The notes beneath the pieces are model-generated. The model was not told the origin of the DNA. It did not search any database and worked only from the letters and a program-made list of their open reading frames with translations. Below, piece after piece: positions 1 through 8,404 of a stretch of 64,000 bases of DNA (the stretch's first letter is position 1; every line of letters begins with the position of its first letter). The translations under genes were made by a program, and so were the position numbers. This stretch comes from Gammaproteobacteria bacterium (GTDB lineage Bacteria > Pseudomonadota > Gammaproteobacteria > Steroidobacterales > Woeseiaceae). The stretch lies in contig JAUIDP010000002.1 of NCBI GenBank assembly GCA_030429005.1, forward strand, positions 1 to 64,000. Reading direction: 5' to 3'.

Positions 1-44
1 AGCGTCGCTTGGTTGCGGTCTTCGCCTTCGATAAATCCGCTCAT
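1..44 (-). mobile_element. 5' end of an IS1182-like transposase (partial, cut by window edge)
   Basis: Only the first 14 codons lie in the window, reading leftwards from an ATG at 44-42. The visible peptide starts MSGFIEGEDRNQAT, which I recognise as the typical opening of IS1182-family DDE transposases (established knowledge of the family, recalled without a search). Upstream on the minus strand a TATAAT lies at 76-71, a plausible -10 box for the transposase. The sequence at about 86-107 (GGTTTTCACACAGCCTC core) looks like the terminal inverted repeat typical of these elements, which would put the element's edge near 107-110. The body of the element is outside the window, so whether it is intact cannot be told. 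Confidence 0.6.
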
Positions 45-129
45 CGCGCATACTCTTGACGGAAAGCATGATTATACTGGGCACAGGGTTTTCACACAGC
101 CTCGGCCAAAACCAGCCATCCATATCCAG

Positions 130-642
130 TTACTCAGCCCGGGAATAGCCTATGGTGTGGTGGTGGATGAAACGGGCATTGGTGTCGCTTTCCCGATGTC
201 TTTCAACTTCCTTCCACGCAGAGTCCCAGTCCAATTCGTCGCTGATCGGCGTGCCGGGGAATGACTCATTCTCGCCCTGCTTGAATACACGCCAGATCGG
301 TATTTCGGAAGCAGCCGACTCGAAATAAGCGTCCATAAAACACGCGTACCAAAAGCAGTCCATGCCCATTGATAGCTCTGATTCCGTACCGGAAATTCGC
401 ACAAGCCCCCACGGGCATTTGGGTCCAAAGCCGTACTCAGAGTATGCAATGCCCAGACCACCGATTTCTGCGAGCACATTCCAGCATTCATATTTGGTAT
501 CCGGCTTACCGTAATCCCAATGACGAAGCGTCGCTACGGGCTCGATTAGGAGCGATTGGATGTGCTCACGTACTCGCGAGTCAGAGACCGAGGCTAGCTC
601 ATCCGCGATTAAGCTCTTTATCATCTGCGCGGTAACTTTCAA
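130..642 (-). CDS. Hypothetical cytoplasmic protein, 170 aa
   Basis: I do not recognise a family. The protein has no signal peptide or membrane segment. It is acidic and rich in aromatic residues, with five Trp between about residues 42 and 145 and a His-rich C-terminal tail (RFIHHHTIGYS). The composition and size resemble small stand-alone proteins of accessory regions, including immunity-type proteins, but no motif decides this. It lies directly beside an IS end at about 110, which supports an accessory origin. The ATG at 642 is the only good start. The reading frame is uninterrupted for 170 codons, and neither strand offers a better competing frame. Confidence 0.6.
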   Translation of the reverse strand: MKVTAQMIKSLIADELASVSDSRVREHIQSLLIEPVATLRHWDYGKPDTKYECWNVLAEIGGLGIAYSEYGFGPKCPWGLVRISGTESELSMGMDCFWYACFMDAYFESAASEIPIWRVFKQGENESFPGTPISDELDWDSAWKEVERHRESDTNARFIHHHTIGYSRAE

Positions 643-715
643 TTCGGTTTAGCGCCGTCCATTTCGTGAAAATCAGCCACTGCAATCTGATCAGGCGACC
701 GGCTGGTTCGGGTCA

Positions 716-844
716 TCAACAGACCGTCAGTGTACCACCCTCGATATGCTGCTTGCGCGAGGTATCCGGACATTCAATATTCACGATTTCGAATCCGACA
801 ATCTGTAGGGCTGCTTGTTTCGGCAGCAGACGTTCGGTGCGCAT
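716..844 (-). CDS. Possible small protein, 42 aa (doubtful)
   Basis: A short frame from an ATG at 844 gives a peptide beginning MRTERLLPKQAALQIVGF and ending GGTLTVC. It has a hydrophobic patch but no recognisable motif. It fills the otherwise empty stretch between the 98-aa membrane protein (stop at 880) and the 170-aa hypothetical gene (start at 642), in the same orientation as both. The frame stays open upstream to 1024, but that part overlaps the membrane-protein gene and looks like a shadow. It could equally be the remnant of a longer gene broken near the insertion element. Evidence is weak. Confidence 0.2.
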   Translation of the reverse strand: MRTERLLPKQAALQIVGFEIVNIECPDTSRKQHIEGGTLTVC

Positions 845-879
845 ACTGTTACGGGCAGAAAACGGCCAGAACCAGTCGC

Positions 880-1176
880 TCAGTTCGTGATCCAAATGTA
901 GAAGAAACTGACGAACAGCCCTCCAAAGAAGCCGAACGTACAACGCGCTTTCCAGCCTCTGTTCATTATTGCTGCGCCAAGTAAGGTTGTCACCAAAACC
1001 ACGCCGAGCGCTCGCGGTGCCCAATACTCGAAGGCATAGCCGTCAAAGCCCCGGGCGTGCGTCCACATTTGCGGAAACAGCAATCCGAAGACGGATACGG
1101 CACTTGCAATGAATACCGGCAGCAATTGCCGAATAGTTCTTTTGGGGCTCAATTCTCGTTCTTCGGTTTGTGCCAT
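880..1176 (-). CDS. Small hypothetical membrane protein, 98 aa
   Basis: The 98-residue product starts with a short charged cytoplasmic tail (MAQTEERELSPKRT) followed by three hydrophobic stretches, at about residues 18-36, 53-70 and 80-96. It is therefore predicted to be an inner-membrane protein with three helices. No catalytic motif or named family is recognised. It lies between two unrecognised small reading frames in the accessory edge near the insertion element, all on the minus strand. The ATG at 1176 begins the only sensible frame. The short gap to the flavoprotein gene ending at 1304 (about 130 nt) contains nothing I can name. Confidence 0.5.
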   Translation of the reverse strand: MAQTEERELSPKRTIRQLLPVFIASAVSVFGLLFPQMWTHARGFDGYAFEYWAPRALGVVLVTTLLGAAIMNRGWKARCTFGFFGGLFVSFFYIWITN

Positions 1177-1303
1177 TCCGTAGCAAGCCTAGGAAATCTC
1201 GAGGGGCAGGTATGGGTCACCAACTGTCTCCCATCATAGCCCAATATCAGACACAAGAAAGGCCACCATCACCGCAAAACCGGTCATTTCGAATCAGCAA
1301 ATG

Positions 1304-2794
1304 CTACGCATACGCGTTCTCAACCTCGGGATATAACTCATCCAGTGGGATCGACCGACCGTCATCCTGAACGATCCTGCAATGAAACCGGCGCAGGCCA
1401 CGCGGCTCCGGTACGCCACAGGAATGCGCAATTATGCCGATCTCCTTGCGCATTGTTTCCGAGTACTTGCGTACGCGTTCGGCCTTGTCTTCCGGGACAA
1501 GACCGCGCTGCAGTTTTTTGTCATGAGTCGTGACGCCGGTAGGGCAGGTGTTCTTGTTACATTGCATCGCCTGGATGCAGCCCAGCGCGAACATAAAGCC
1601 GCGGGCGGAATTGATGAAGTCGGCACCGACACACAGCGCCCAGGCGGCGCCGGCCGGGTTGATCAGTTTGCCGCTTGCGATCACCTTGATGCGATCGCGC
1701 AGTCCGTATTGCTTGAGCTTGTCGACAACCAGCGGCAGGCTTTCTTTGATCGGCAGGCCGACATTGTCGATCAGGCTCATCGGCGCGGCACCGGTGCCGC
1801 CGTCGCCGCTGTCGATGGTGATGAAGTCAGGTGCGGACTCGATACCGCGTTCGCGAATCAGGTGAAATAGCTGGTCGAGCCAGCCGTAGGCACCGATAAC
1901 TGACTTGAATCCGGTCGGCAGGCCGCTCACGTCGCGAATGTGGTTGATCATGTCGAGCAGGTCTTCGGCCGAATTGATCTCCGGATGGCGATTGGGGCTG
2001 ATCGAATCTGTGCCGGCCGGGATATGCCGGATCTTCGCAATCTCCTCGGTGACTTTCTCGCCGGGAAGAATACCGCCTTTGCCCGGTTTCGCGCCCTGGC
2101 TCAGCTTCAGTTCAATCATGCGTACCGTCTCGTGCGCAGCGACCTCCCGCAACTTGTCATCGTCGATGCCGCCTGCTTCGTTGCGTACACCGTACTTGGC
2201 GGTACCAATCTGGAAAACGAGGTCCGCACCGCCTTCCAGGTGCCATGGTGACACACCGCCTTCACCGGTATTCAGCCAGTTGCCGGCCATTCGCGACCCG
2301 TTCGACAGCGCCAGCACGGCCGGCTTCGATATGGCGCCGTAGCTCATCGCCGATACATTGAATATCGATCGGGCTGCATAGGGCTCGCGAGCGTGCGGCC
2401 CAATGACGACCTCGTGCGCCCGGGTCGCGTCGGCTTCCAGAGTAGGGTACGGGCAGTTGACAAATATCGGCGTGCCGGGCGGTGTCAGGTTGAGCGTCGA
2501 ACCGAAAGCAACCGTCGAGTCGACTCCTTTGCAGGAGCGATAGACCCAGGACCGTTGCGCGCGGTTAAACGGCATCTCTTCGCGATCCAGCGCGAAAAAG
2601 TACTGCCGGAAGAACTCGCCGAGGTCCTCGAACAGGTACCGGAATCGGCCAATAACGGGAAAGTTTCTTCGGACAGCGTGCGTGGTTTGCGTGACATCGA
2701 CGATGTACATGACGATGACGGCAAGAATGCCGAGCCCCAGCAGGAAGATCAGCAGGTTGGTCAGGAACTGCAAAGCGGAGAGTGTAAATTCCAC
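1304..2794 (-). CDS. Membrane-anchored FMN-binding glutamate synthase-like protein
   Basis: This 496-aa protein matches the central FMN/3Fe-4S domain of the glutamate synthase large subunit (GltB). Visible hallmarks are SMSYGAISKPA, the Gly-rich GAKPGKGGILPG, ITIDSGDGGTGAAP, and the cluster motif CIQAMQCNKNTCPTG with three Cys. The N-terminal amidotransferase and C-terminal GXGXG domains of true GltB are missing. Instead, residues 8-31 form a transmembrane anchor. Such stand-alone proteins are usually annotated as FMN-binding glutamate synthase family, and their physiological reaction is not settled. The start is GTG at 2794, supported by GTAGGAG 8 nt upstream. It is the last gene of the run that begins with rsxA, 10 nt after the DoxX gene. 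A ferredoxin- or quinone-linked oxidoreductase role is inference. Confidence 0.85.
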   Translation of the reverse strand: MEFTLSALQFLTNLLIFLLGLGILAVIVMYIVDVTQTTHAVRRNFPVIGRFRYLFEDLGEFFRQYFFALDREEMPFNRAQRSWVYRSCKGVDSTVAFGSTLNLTPPGTPIFVNCPYPTLEADATRAHEVVIGPHAREPYAARSIFNVSAMSYGAISKPAVLALSNGSRMAGNWLNTGEGGVSPWHLEGGADLVFQIGTAKYGVRNEAGGIDDDKLREVAAHETVRMIELKLSQGAKPGKGGILPGEKVTEEIAKIRHIPAGTDSISPNRHPEINSAEDLLDMINHIRDVSGLPTGFKSVIGAYGWLDQLFHLIRERGIESAPDFITIDSGDGGTGAAPMSLIDNVGLPIKESLPLVVDKLKQYGLRDRIKVIASGKLINPAGAAWALCVGADFINSARGFMFALGCIQAMQCNKNTCPTGVTTHDKKLQRGLVPEDKAERVRKYSETMRKEIGIIAHSCGVPEPRGLRRFHCRIVQDDGRSIPLDELYPEVENAYA

Positions 2795-2804
2795 GGTGTT
2801 GCTC

Positions 2805-3311
2805 CTACTTGATATAGCGTTTCGCGAGGAATGCGTCGAGGCTTAGCTTACCAGCACCATGAAAGACCAGCGGCAATAACATGGCGATGAACAGCAGCGG
2901 GATGCGGAAATTGCCGGAGCCGTCCTGCTTGGTCACACGATAGCTTTCCCACAACTCGCCGAGGCTGTGCCATTCCGCAGGCCAGTGCACACCGGATATT
3001 GCAACGATACTGATAATGACCATAGAAAATGCCCAGAAGCGGGTGAACAGGCCGAACAAGACACCGAATGCACCGAGGATCTCGAACCACGTTGCCATGA
3101 ACCAGCTGATCTCGGTCGGAATGACATTGAACGGGAAGATGAAATTGTCCTGGATGTTCGCAAACCAGTTGTCACCGCGCAGTTTGCCGAAGCCTGCTTT
3201 GCCGAATTCGTATGCCATCAGCAATCGAATCAGAATGAGGCCGGTACCATAAGTTGCGGCGCAGTCCAGCCAGCTCACTACCCGCTGGTAGTGACCAATC
3301 AGTTTATCCAT
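2805..3311 (-). CDS. DoxX-family membrane protein (HvfX/BufD-type)
   Basis: The 168-aa protein has four hydrophobic segments (about 18-33, 60-85, 87-105 and 135-155) and the DoxX-like pattern RLLMAYEFGKAGFGKLRG near the N-terminus. It follows the DUF2063 gene by 12 nt and precedes the glutamate-synthase-like gene by 10 nt. DoxX proteins placed after DUF692 and DUF2063 genes are the membrane component of copper-related (bufferin/Hvf) peptide-modification operons (established association), where they may handle redox steps or export. That assignment here rests on context, since the DoxX family itself is functionally broad. Confidence 0.8.
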   Translation of the reverse strand: MDKLIGHYQRVVSWLDCAATYGTGLILIRLLMAYEFGKAGFGKLRGDNWFANIQDNFIFPFNVIPTEISWFMATWFEILGAFGVLFGLFTRFWAFSMVIISIVAISGVHWPAEWHSLGELWESYRVTKQDGSGNFRIPLLFIAMLLPLVFHGAGKLSLDAFLAKRYIK

Positions 3312-3323
3312 TGTTAAACTCCG

Positions 3324-4097
3324 TTATTCGGGCGCTGTTGCGCCAACCAAAATATCGAGCTGCAGCATCTCCTGTAAGGCAGCAGCTCCGTGCTGTATGA
3401 ATGCATCAACATCAGCGTACCGGGCCTTTTCGGCCAACTGGCGCAAAAGCACCTCGCCGGTCGTATTCGCTTCGTTGTTCTCGATGGCGTCGAGGAGTCC
3501 CGCCGTCACCGGGTTGAGTTCGAGAAAGCCCACCTTGTCGTTACGGTCCCGGTAGACTGCGAGATAGGTTGGCGCAGCCCCCGGTTCCTCGGGCAGGAAC
3601 TCGGTTGAGATTCGATGCACCGGGTATTCGTAGGCGAGCGTCCAGGCCAGCTGTGATTTGACCGGGACCTGCAGCAACAAGTCGCCGCCAGGGTCGATGC
3701 CGGTCATGTCGTTTTCCGCTTCGGACACCGACAACGCCAGTTCTGCATATTCGTAATGTGCGAGTTCCAGCAGGAACGGATAGTCATCGTCGGACATCTC
3801 GTAACCGTCCTGCAGGAAAGCCAGGAATTCCTGTGGCAGTTGCAGGAAGTAGGGTGTACTGGCGCGGTGCCTGATCATGAACTGGCGAATCATGCGTGCC
3901 CAGGCCTCCGGCGTGTGCAGTTTCTTCAGCACCGGGAACATATTGGACAGCAGGCTCTTCAGGTTATTAAAGAACAGGTCCCGGTAGATCGCCATGCGGC
4001 GATCCTCAATGCCGCCCGGAGCGGACACGTTGTTCGGGTCGCGAATGTGTGCTGCGAACGCGCGCTGCTTGTCCCGGAAGTCGCCTGAATCAGCCAT
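3324..4097 (-). CDS. DUF2063 protein (HvfC/BufC-type partner of DUF692 enzyme)
   Basis: This 257-aa soluble protein has the DUF2063 layout: an N-terminal helical region with [19 protein letters not shown] at about residues 33-51, commonly annotated as putative DNA-binding, then a second domain with [11 protein letters not shown] near 155-165. In characterised homologues the protein binds the DUF692 enzyme and helps present the precursor peptide, so the DNA-binding label is probably misleading. The ATG at 4097 overlaps the last 8 nt of the DUF692 gene, a sign of translational coupling. The DoxX gene follows 12 nt later. Confidence 0.85.
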   Translation of the reverse strand: MADSGDFRDKQRAFAAHIRDPNNVSAPGGIEDRRMAIYRDLFFNNLKSLLSNMFPVLKKLHTPEAWARMIRQFMIRHRASTPYFLQLPQEFLAFLQDGYEMSDDDYPFLLELAHYEYAELALSVSEAENDMTGIDPGGDLLLQVPVKSQLAWTLAYEYPVHRISTEFLPEEPGAAPTYLAVYRDRNDKVGFLELNPVTAGLLDAIENNEANTTGEVLLRQLAEKARYADVDAFIQHGAAALQEMLQLDILVGATAPE

Positions 4098-4953
4098 GAG
4101 CCGCGGCCTTGTTGCCGGCGGCCTGCTGCAATTCGCGTATGCGGCCGACCTCGGTCAGCAGCTCGCTGACCGGAGGAAAGTTGAAGTCGCGTTCGAGCAA
4201 TGTCGGCACCGGTCCGAACAGCTCGTAGGCAGACTCCAGTAGCTGCCAGGACTCGTCGTCGACCGGCGCGCCGTGTGTGTCGACGCGCAGGTCCGGCGCC
4301 TCGACGTAGTGACCGGCCTGGTGAAAATAGCGCAGCCGTTCAGCCGGCATTTGCTGCAGGAATTCGTGCTTGTCGTAGCCGTGGTTGATGCTGTTGACGA
4401 CAATATTGTTGATGTCCAGCATCAGGTCGCAATCAGCTTCTTCCAGCACCGCCAGCAGGAACTCGACTTCAGACATGGCTGTGTCTGTCGGCGTGTAGTA
4501 GGACACATTCTCCAGCGCGATGCGCTGTTCGAGAATGTCCTGTACGCGCTTCACCCGGCCGGCGACATGGTGTACCGCATCCTCGGTGAAGGGGATCGGC
4601 ATCAGGTCGTACAGGTGACCGTCGTCACTGCAATAGCTCAGGTGTTCCGAGTACATGCGGATGCCGTGGTCGGCCATGAACTGCTTGATGTCGCGGACCA
4701 GTTGTTCGTCCAGTGGCGCGGGCGAACCGATGGACAATGACAGGCCATGTATCAGGAACGGGTAGCGTTCGGTGAAGTAGCGCAGTTTCTTCGCCATCGC
4801 TCCACCCACGTGAATCCAGTTCTCCGGCGCGACTTCCATGAAGTCGATTGCGCCGGCCGGCACGTCCATCAGCTTGCTGGCCAGTGGCCGGCGCAAGCCG
4901 AGACCGGCACCGCTGACGGGATAGTTGCGGTTCGCGTCACTCATACAGGACAA
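4090..4953 (-). CDS. DUF692 multinuclear non-haem iron oxidase (HvfB/BufB-type)
   Basis: A 287-aa TIM-barrel enzyme of the DUF692 (MNIO) family, whose members oxidise Cys or other residues in ribosomally made peptides (for example methanobactin MbnB and bufferin enzymes). Candidate metal ligands are all present: H69 (IHGLSLS), E103 (YSEHLS), E148 (ALENVS), D180/N182 (MLDINN), H211/H215 (HQAGH), D225/H227 (VDTHG) and E254 (LLERD). The enzyme therefore looks active. The neighbours are the expected partner DUF2063 (8-nt overlap) and DoxX. The precursor gene that usually precedes this one is absent: only 22 nt separate it from DUF1841. An internal ATG three codons in is an alternative start. Confidence 0.9.
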   Translation of the reverse strand: MSCMSDANRNYPVSGAGLGLRRPLASKLMDVPAGAIDFMEVAPENWIHVGGAMAKKLRYFTERYPFLIHGLSLSIGSPAPLDEQLVRDIKQFMADHGIRMYSEHLSYCSDDGHLYDLMPIPFTEDAVHHVAGRVKRVQDILEQRIALENVSYYTPTDTAMSEVEFLLAVLEEADCDLMLDINNIVVNSINHGYDKHEFLQQMPAERLRYFHQAGHYVEAPDLRVDTHGAPVDDESWQLLESAYELFGPVPTLLERDFNFPPVSELLTEVGRIRELQQAAGNKAAAHG

Positions 4954-4975
4954 GACCTCTTTGTGCCGTGGTTTA

Positions 4976-5392
4976 TTACAATCGTTGCAGTTTTTCCAGG
5001 TAGCGTTGTTCGTCGGGTGGCTGTCCGGATCGTTGTGCCTCCCACAGGGCCTCGGCGAGGCAATCGATCATGCGATGTTCCGCCGCATGTGCATCGCCTG
5101 TCTTTGCAGCCAGTTGCTCGAAAACCTTGCGAATGCCGGCTGGACGATTGGTTGCAATCTGCTCGCGAATTCCGAGGTGCAGTCCCATGTGCAGGAAGGG
5201 ATTTGTCTCGGCGCCTTCAACCGAGTAATCCTTGTCGAGTTCCCCGGCCAGTGCTTCCTGGTATTCCGGGTGCTCGGCAACCACCGCGGCAATCTGCGAC
5301 TCCAGCGGACTCAGTGGCTGCTGGTTCGTCTGCTTGTGCCAGGCGTCTCGGTACATCCGGCGCAACTCGTCGCGGTCCTGGCCGAAAATCAT
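4976..5392 (-). CDS. DUF1841 family protein
   Basis: A 138-aa soluble protein starting [14 protein letters not shown], with [15 protein letters not shown] in the middle and an [11 protein letters not shown] segment near the end. I recognise this as DUF1841, a gammaproteobacterial/betaproteobacterial family with no known function. The ATG at 5392 overlaps the nth stop (ATGA at 5392-5389), so I prefer it over upstream in-frame starts inside nth. It is often found next to nth in related genomes (recalled knowledge). The DUF692 gene follows after 22 nt. Confidence 0.85.
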   Translation of the reverse strand: MIFGQDRDELRRMYRDAWHKQTNQQPLSPLESQIAAVVAEHPEYQEALAGELDKDYSVEGAETNPFLHMGLHLGIREQIATNRPAGIRKVFEQLAAKTGDAHAAEHRMIDCLAEALWEAQRSGQPPDEQRYLEKLQRL

Positions 5393-6024
5393 GCGAGCTC
5401 CTTTTGTTTGTATTCGCACCAGTCGATGATCTGGCACTCGCTGCACAACGGCTTGCGGGCCTTGCAGACATAGCGACCGTGCAGGATCAGCCAGTGGTGT
5501 GCGTCCTTCTTGAATTCATCCGGTGTCAGGCGCACAAGGCGCTTCTCGACCTCGAGTGGCGTCTTGCCTTTCGCAATGCCGGTGCGGTTGGCGACCCTGA
5601 AGATATGCGTATCGACGGCAATGGTCGGTTCGCCGAAGGCTGTGTTCAGAATGACATTGGCGGTCTTGCGGCCGACTCCCGGCAAGGCCTCCAGTTCCTC
5701 GCGCGTGCGTGGAACTTCGCCGCCGTGTTTGTCGAGCAGCAGCCGGCAGGTCTTGATGATATTTTCGGCCTTGCTGTTGAACAGGCCGATCGTCCGGATG
5801 TAGGGCTTCAGGCCCCTGACGCCCAGTTCCAGGATGGCCTCGGGCGTGCCGGCGACCGGGTACAGCTTTTCCGTTGCCTTGTTGACGCTGATATCGGTGG
5901 CCTGTGCCGACAGGATTACGGCGATCAGCAACTGGAACGGGTTCTCGTACTGCAACTCGGTGTCCGGCGCCGGGTTCAGCTCCTGCAGCTTGCTATAGAT
6001 AGCAATGCGCTTGTCGCGATTCAT
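5389..6024 (-). CDS. nth: Endonuclease III (DNA glycosylase/AP lyase)
   Basis: This 211-aa enzyme removes oxidised pyrimidines from DNA and cuts the abasic site. The helix-hairpin-helix LPGVGRKTA carries catalytic K120, followed by catalytic D138 in AVDTHIFRV. The C-terminal [4Fe-4S] ligands C187, C194, C197 and C203 are all present. The ATG at 6024 lies 19 nt after rsxE, the usual position of nth behind the rsx operon in gammaproteobacteria. A longer open frame upstream overlaps rsxE and is rejected. The gene overlaps DUF1841 by 4 nt. Confidence 0.97.
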   Translation of the reverse strand: MNRDKRIAIYSKLQELNPAPDTELQYENPFQLLIAVILSAQATDISVNKATEKLYPVAGTPEAILELGVRGLKPYIRTIGLFNSKAENIIKTCRLLLDKHGGEVPRTREELEALPGVGRKTANVILNTAFGEPTIAVDTHIFRVANRTGIAKGKTPLEVEKRLVRLTPDEFKKDAHHWLILHGRYVCKARKPLCSECQIIDWCEYKQKELA

Positions 6025-6043
6025 TGTTGCTCCCGGCGCATGC

Positions 6044-6721
6044 CTAGCCCGAACGCCTGAGGCTGCGCGTGGCGCCGGTATTGCGTGCCCGCCGAAGCTT
6101 GCGGTCGATCGCGTTCTTCGCTGCAACCGCCAACGCCAGCGCAAAGAATGCGCCGGGCGGCAGGATCAACAGCAGCAGGCCGCCATCGGCAAACACAAAG
6201 CCATTGAAGCCTTCGCCCCCGGTCAGCATCGTAAAATCGGTGAGCAACGATGCGTGGCCGAACAGTTCGCGAAACAGGCCGATGACCATCAGCAGCAGCG
6301 CAAAGCCGGTGCCCATTGCGAGGCCGTCGACGATGCTCGCACCGACCGGGTTCTTCGACGCGTAGATTTCTGCCCTGGCGACGATGGCGCAGTTGGTCAC
6401 GATCAGCGGGATAAAGATGCCGAGGGAACGGTCCAGCGTTGGAAACCAGGCTTTGAAGACGAGCTCGATGCAGGTCACGAGACTGGCGATGATCAGCACG
6501 TAGATCGGAATACGAATTTCGCTCAGGATCCAGCGCCGGGTCGCCGACACGAGAGCATTCGAGAAGGTCAGGACGAACAGCGTCGCCATGCCGAGCCCGA
6601 TCCCGTTGACCAGTGTCGTTGTGACGGCCAGCAACGGACAGAGGCCGAGCAGTTGCACGAGGCCGGGGTTGTCTTTCCAGACACCGTTCTTCAGTTTCGG
6701 CCACAGGCGGTCGTCATTCAT
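6044..6721 (-). CDS. rsxE: Electron transport complex subunit RsxE/RnfE
   Basis: A 225-aa polytopic inner-membrane subunit of the Rnf/Rsx complex, which couples ferredoxin and NAD(H) redox chemistry to ion transport, or reduces SoxR in enteric bacteria. The conserved Cys in LLGLCPLL (C28) and IVTNCAIV (C111) correspond to the pair that helps hold the membrane-embedded [2Fe-2S] cluster together with RsxA. Six hydrophobic segments are visible. The start overlaps the rsxG stop by 4 nt (ATGA at 6721-6718). The C-terminus is basic (RRARNTGATRSLRRSG). Confidence 0.95.
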   Translation of the reverse strand: MNDDRLWPKLKNGVWKDNPGLVQLLGLCPLLAVTTTLVNGIGLGMATLFVLTFSNALVSATRRWILSEIRIPIYVLIIASLVTCIELVFKAWFPTLDRSLGIFIPLIVTNCAIVARAEIYASKNPVGASIVDGLAMGTGFALLLMVIGLFRELFGHASLLTDFTMLTGGEGFNGFVFADGGLLLLILPPGAFFALALAVAAKNAIDRKLRRARNTGATRSLRRSG

Positions 6722-7356
6722 GTGGCGTCCTCCGTCGCCGGTGCGGCGAAAATTTCTTCCTGGTGCGCCTCGAAATAGAGCAGCGTGTCGCGCATGGCCT
6801 TGACCACGGCACGTGGCGTTACCGATGCACCGGTCAGTTGATCGAATTGCCCGCCATCGCGGCGAATGGCCCAGTCCTCTACACCGGGGTCGTGGATCGA
6901 ATGCCCTGGAAACTGGTGGACCCAGTCTGAGCGGCGGGAGACGATTTTGTCGCCCAGTCCGGGTGTCTCGCGGTGTTGCAGTATGCGGATGCCGGTAACG
7001 ACTCCCTGCATGTCGACACCGAGCAGGATACGGATCGGCCCGGCGAAACCGTCCTTCGCGGTGACAACAAACAGCGCCGCCACGGGTTTGCCTTGCGCGT
7101 AGATGCGGTAGATCAGCGCCTCGTCATCACCGGGCAACTCGTGAGGGGGTGCAACGACGAGACGGGACTCGCTGACGCCGCTGTCGAAAAACAGGTCGGA
7201 AAGGGCGGGTTGCAGCGACTGCTCGAGCAATGCCTTGTCGTTGGCGGCAATGCGGTCGGCCGTGTAGTGATAAGTCAGCGCAACCAGAGACGTGCAAATG
7301 GCTGCGATTGCCGCAAGCGTCGCGCCACTTTTCAAAATCGGCAGACGGCCTGTCAT
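6718..7356 (-). CDS. rsxG: Electron transport complex subunit RsxG/RnfG
   Basis: The 212-aa protein has one N-terminal membrane anchor (about 10-29) and a periplasmic FMN-binding domain. The flavinylation motif is LTGASVT at about residues 174-180, with Ser178 at the FMN-acceptor position. HRETPGLGDKI at about 128-138 is the other family signature. I chose the ATG at 7356 because it overlaps the rsxD stop (ATGA). The frame is open further upstream but there it overlaps rsxD and is not coding. It is part of the rsxABCDGE cluster, read rightmost gene first. Confidence 0.95.
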   Translation of the reverse strand: MTGRLPILKSGATLAAIAAICTSLVALTYHYTADRIAANDKALLEQSLQPALSDLFFDSGVSESRLVVAPPHELPGDDEALIYRIYAQGKPVAALFVVTAKDGFAGPIRILLGVDMQGVVTGIRILQHRETPGLGDKIVSRRSDWVHQFPGHSIHDPGVEDWAIRRDGGQFDQLTGASVTPRAVVKAMRDTLLYFEAHQEEIFAAPATEDAT

Positions 7357-8402
7357 CGTGTGCGGCCCCTGGGATGACCGACAATGTGCGGTCGGGTCAC
7401 GAGGTCGATGGCCGGTACGGCCATGTTCATTAACAGGACCGCGAAGGCCACGCCGTCGGCGTAGGCACCCCAGCGGCGGATGATGTAGATCAGCAACCCG
7501 ATGCCGATGCCGTAAATGAGCCGCCCCCTGGCACTGGTTGCGGCGGAGACCGGATCGGTGGCGATAAAGAATGCGCACAACAAGGTCGCGCCCGAGAACA
7601 GGTGGAAGCCCGGGCTGGCGTTGCTGCCGGGGTCGATGAAATACATGATCCCGGCCGGCAGCAGCAGCCCGGCGAGGACGCCGGTCGGGATCTGCCAGCG
7701 AATGATCTTGCGGATCAGCAGCCAGAAACCGCCGATAGCGATGAAATTGCCGATCCACTCCCAGCCGCGCCCGCCGAAATCGCCCATCATCGGGTTCGTG
7801 CGAATTTCGGCGTAGGTCTGCATGTTGCGCAGTCCGGACTGCATCGCATCGAGCGGCGTTGCTCGACTGATGGCATCAAAGCCCAGGTCGGCTGGCAGGT
7901 TGCCGGTCAACGTGTAGGTTACCGTTTGCAGGATGCCGAGACTGACGTAGTCGATATCACCCATGCTCGGTGCAACCCAAAGATTCATTTCCATCGGGTA
8001 GGCCACGAGGATGACGACGTAGCCGGCCATGGCCGGGTTGAAGACATTGAACCCGATCCCGCCGTACAGGTGTTTGGCGACAACGACGGCGAACAGGGCA
8101 CCCGTCGCGGTGACCCACCAGGGCGTGAGCGAGGGCAGTGCGAACGCCAGCAGTGCGGCAGTGACCAGTGCGCTGTAGTCTGCGAGCGCAATGACAGGGT
8201 CCTTGCCGCGTGCGCGTACCATCAGGGCTTCGCCGCCGACGCAGAACAGTGTCGCGATCAGCAGGTTGAAAATGAAGCCCGGGCCGAAGAACCAGACGTG
8301 AGCAAGCGCCGCGGGCACCAGCGCCAGCAGCACCTGCAGCATCATTGCGGGGACACTGGCTTCGGGTGACAAGTACGGCGCTTCTTTGCGGGCAAACTCC
8401 AC
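7353..8402 (-). CDS. rsxD: Electron transport complex subunit RsxD/RnfD
   Basis: A 349-aa inner-membrane subunit with about nine hydrophobic helices. The FMN-attachment motif SRATPLDAM places the covalent flavin on Thr182 (by homology with RnfD). NVFNPAMAGYVV at 119-130 and the C-terminal FLFSGATLLCAFFIATDPVS-like region (here HLFSGATLLCAFF) are typical NqrB/RnfD signatures. It starts at an ATG 2 nt after the rsxC stop and overlaps rsxG by 4 nt. Confidence 0.95.
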   Translation of the reverse strand: MEFARKEAPYLSPEASVPAMMLQVLLALVPAALAHVWFFGPGFIFNLLIATLFCVGGEALMVRARGKDPVIALADYSALVTAALLAFALPSLTPWWVTATGALFAVVVAKHLYGGIGFNVFNPAMAGYVVILVAYPMEMNLWVAPSMGDIDYVSLGILQTVTYTLTGNLPADLGFDAISRATPLDAMQSGLRNMQTYAEIRTNPMMGDFGGRGWEWIGNFIAIGGFWLLIRKIIRWQIPTGVLAGLLLPAGIMYFIDPGSNASPGFHLFSGATLLCAFFIATDPVSAATSARGRLIYGIGIGLLIYIIRRWGAYADGVAFAVLLMNMAVPAIDLVTRPHIVGHPRGRTR

Positions 8403-8404
8403 GG

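Noticed and set aside
845-1024. Upstream extension of the 42-aa frame
   Set aside because: It overlaps the membrane-protein gene out of frame and is not protein-like.
4747-6060. Long open frame (437 codons) on the plus strand
   Set aside because: It lies antisense across the DUF692, DUF1841 and nth genes, all of which have clear family motifs. The frame is a by-product of high GC content.
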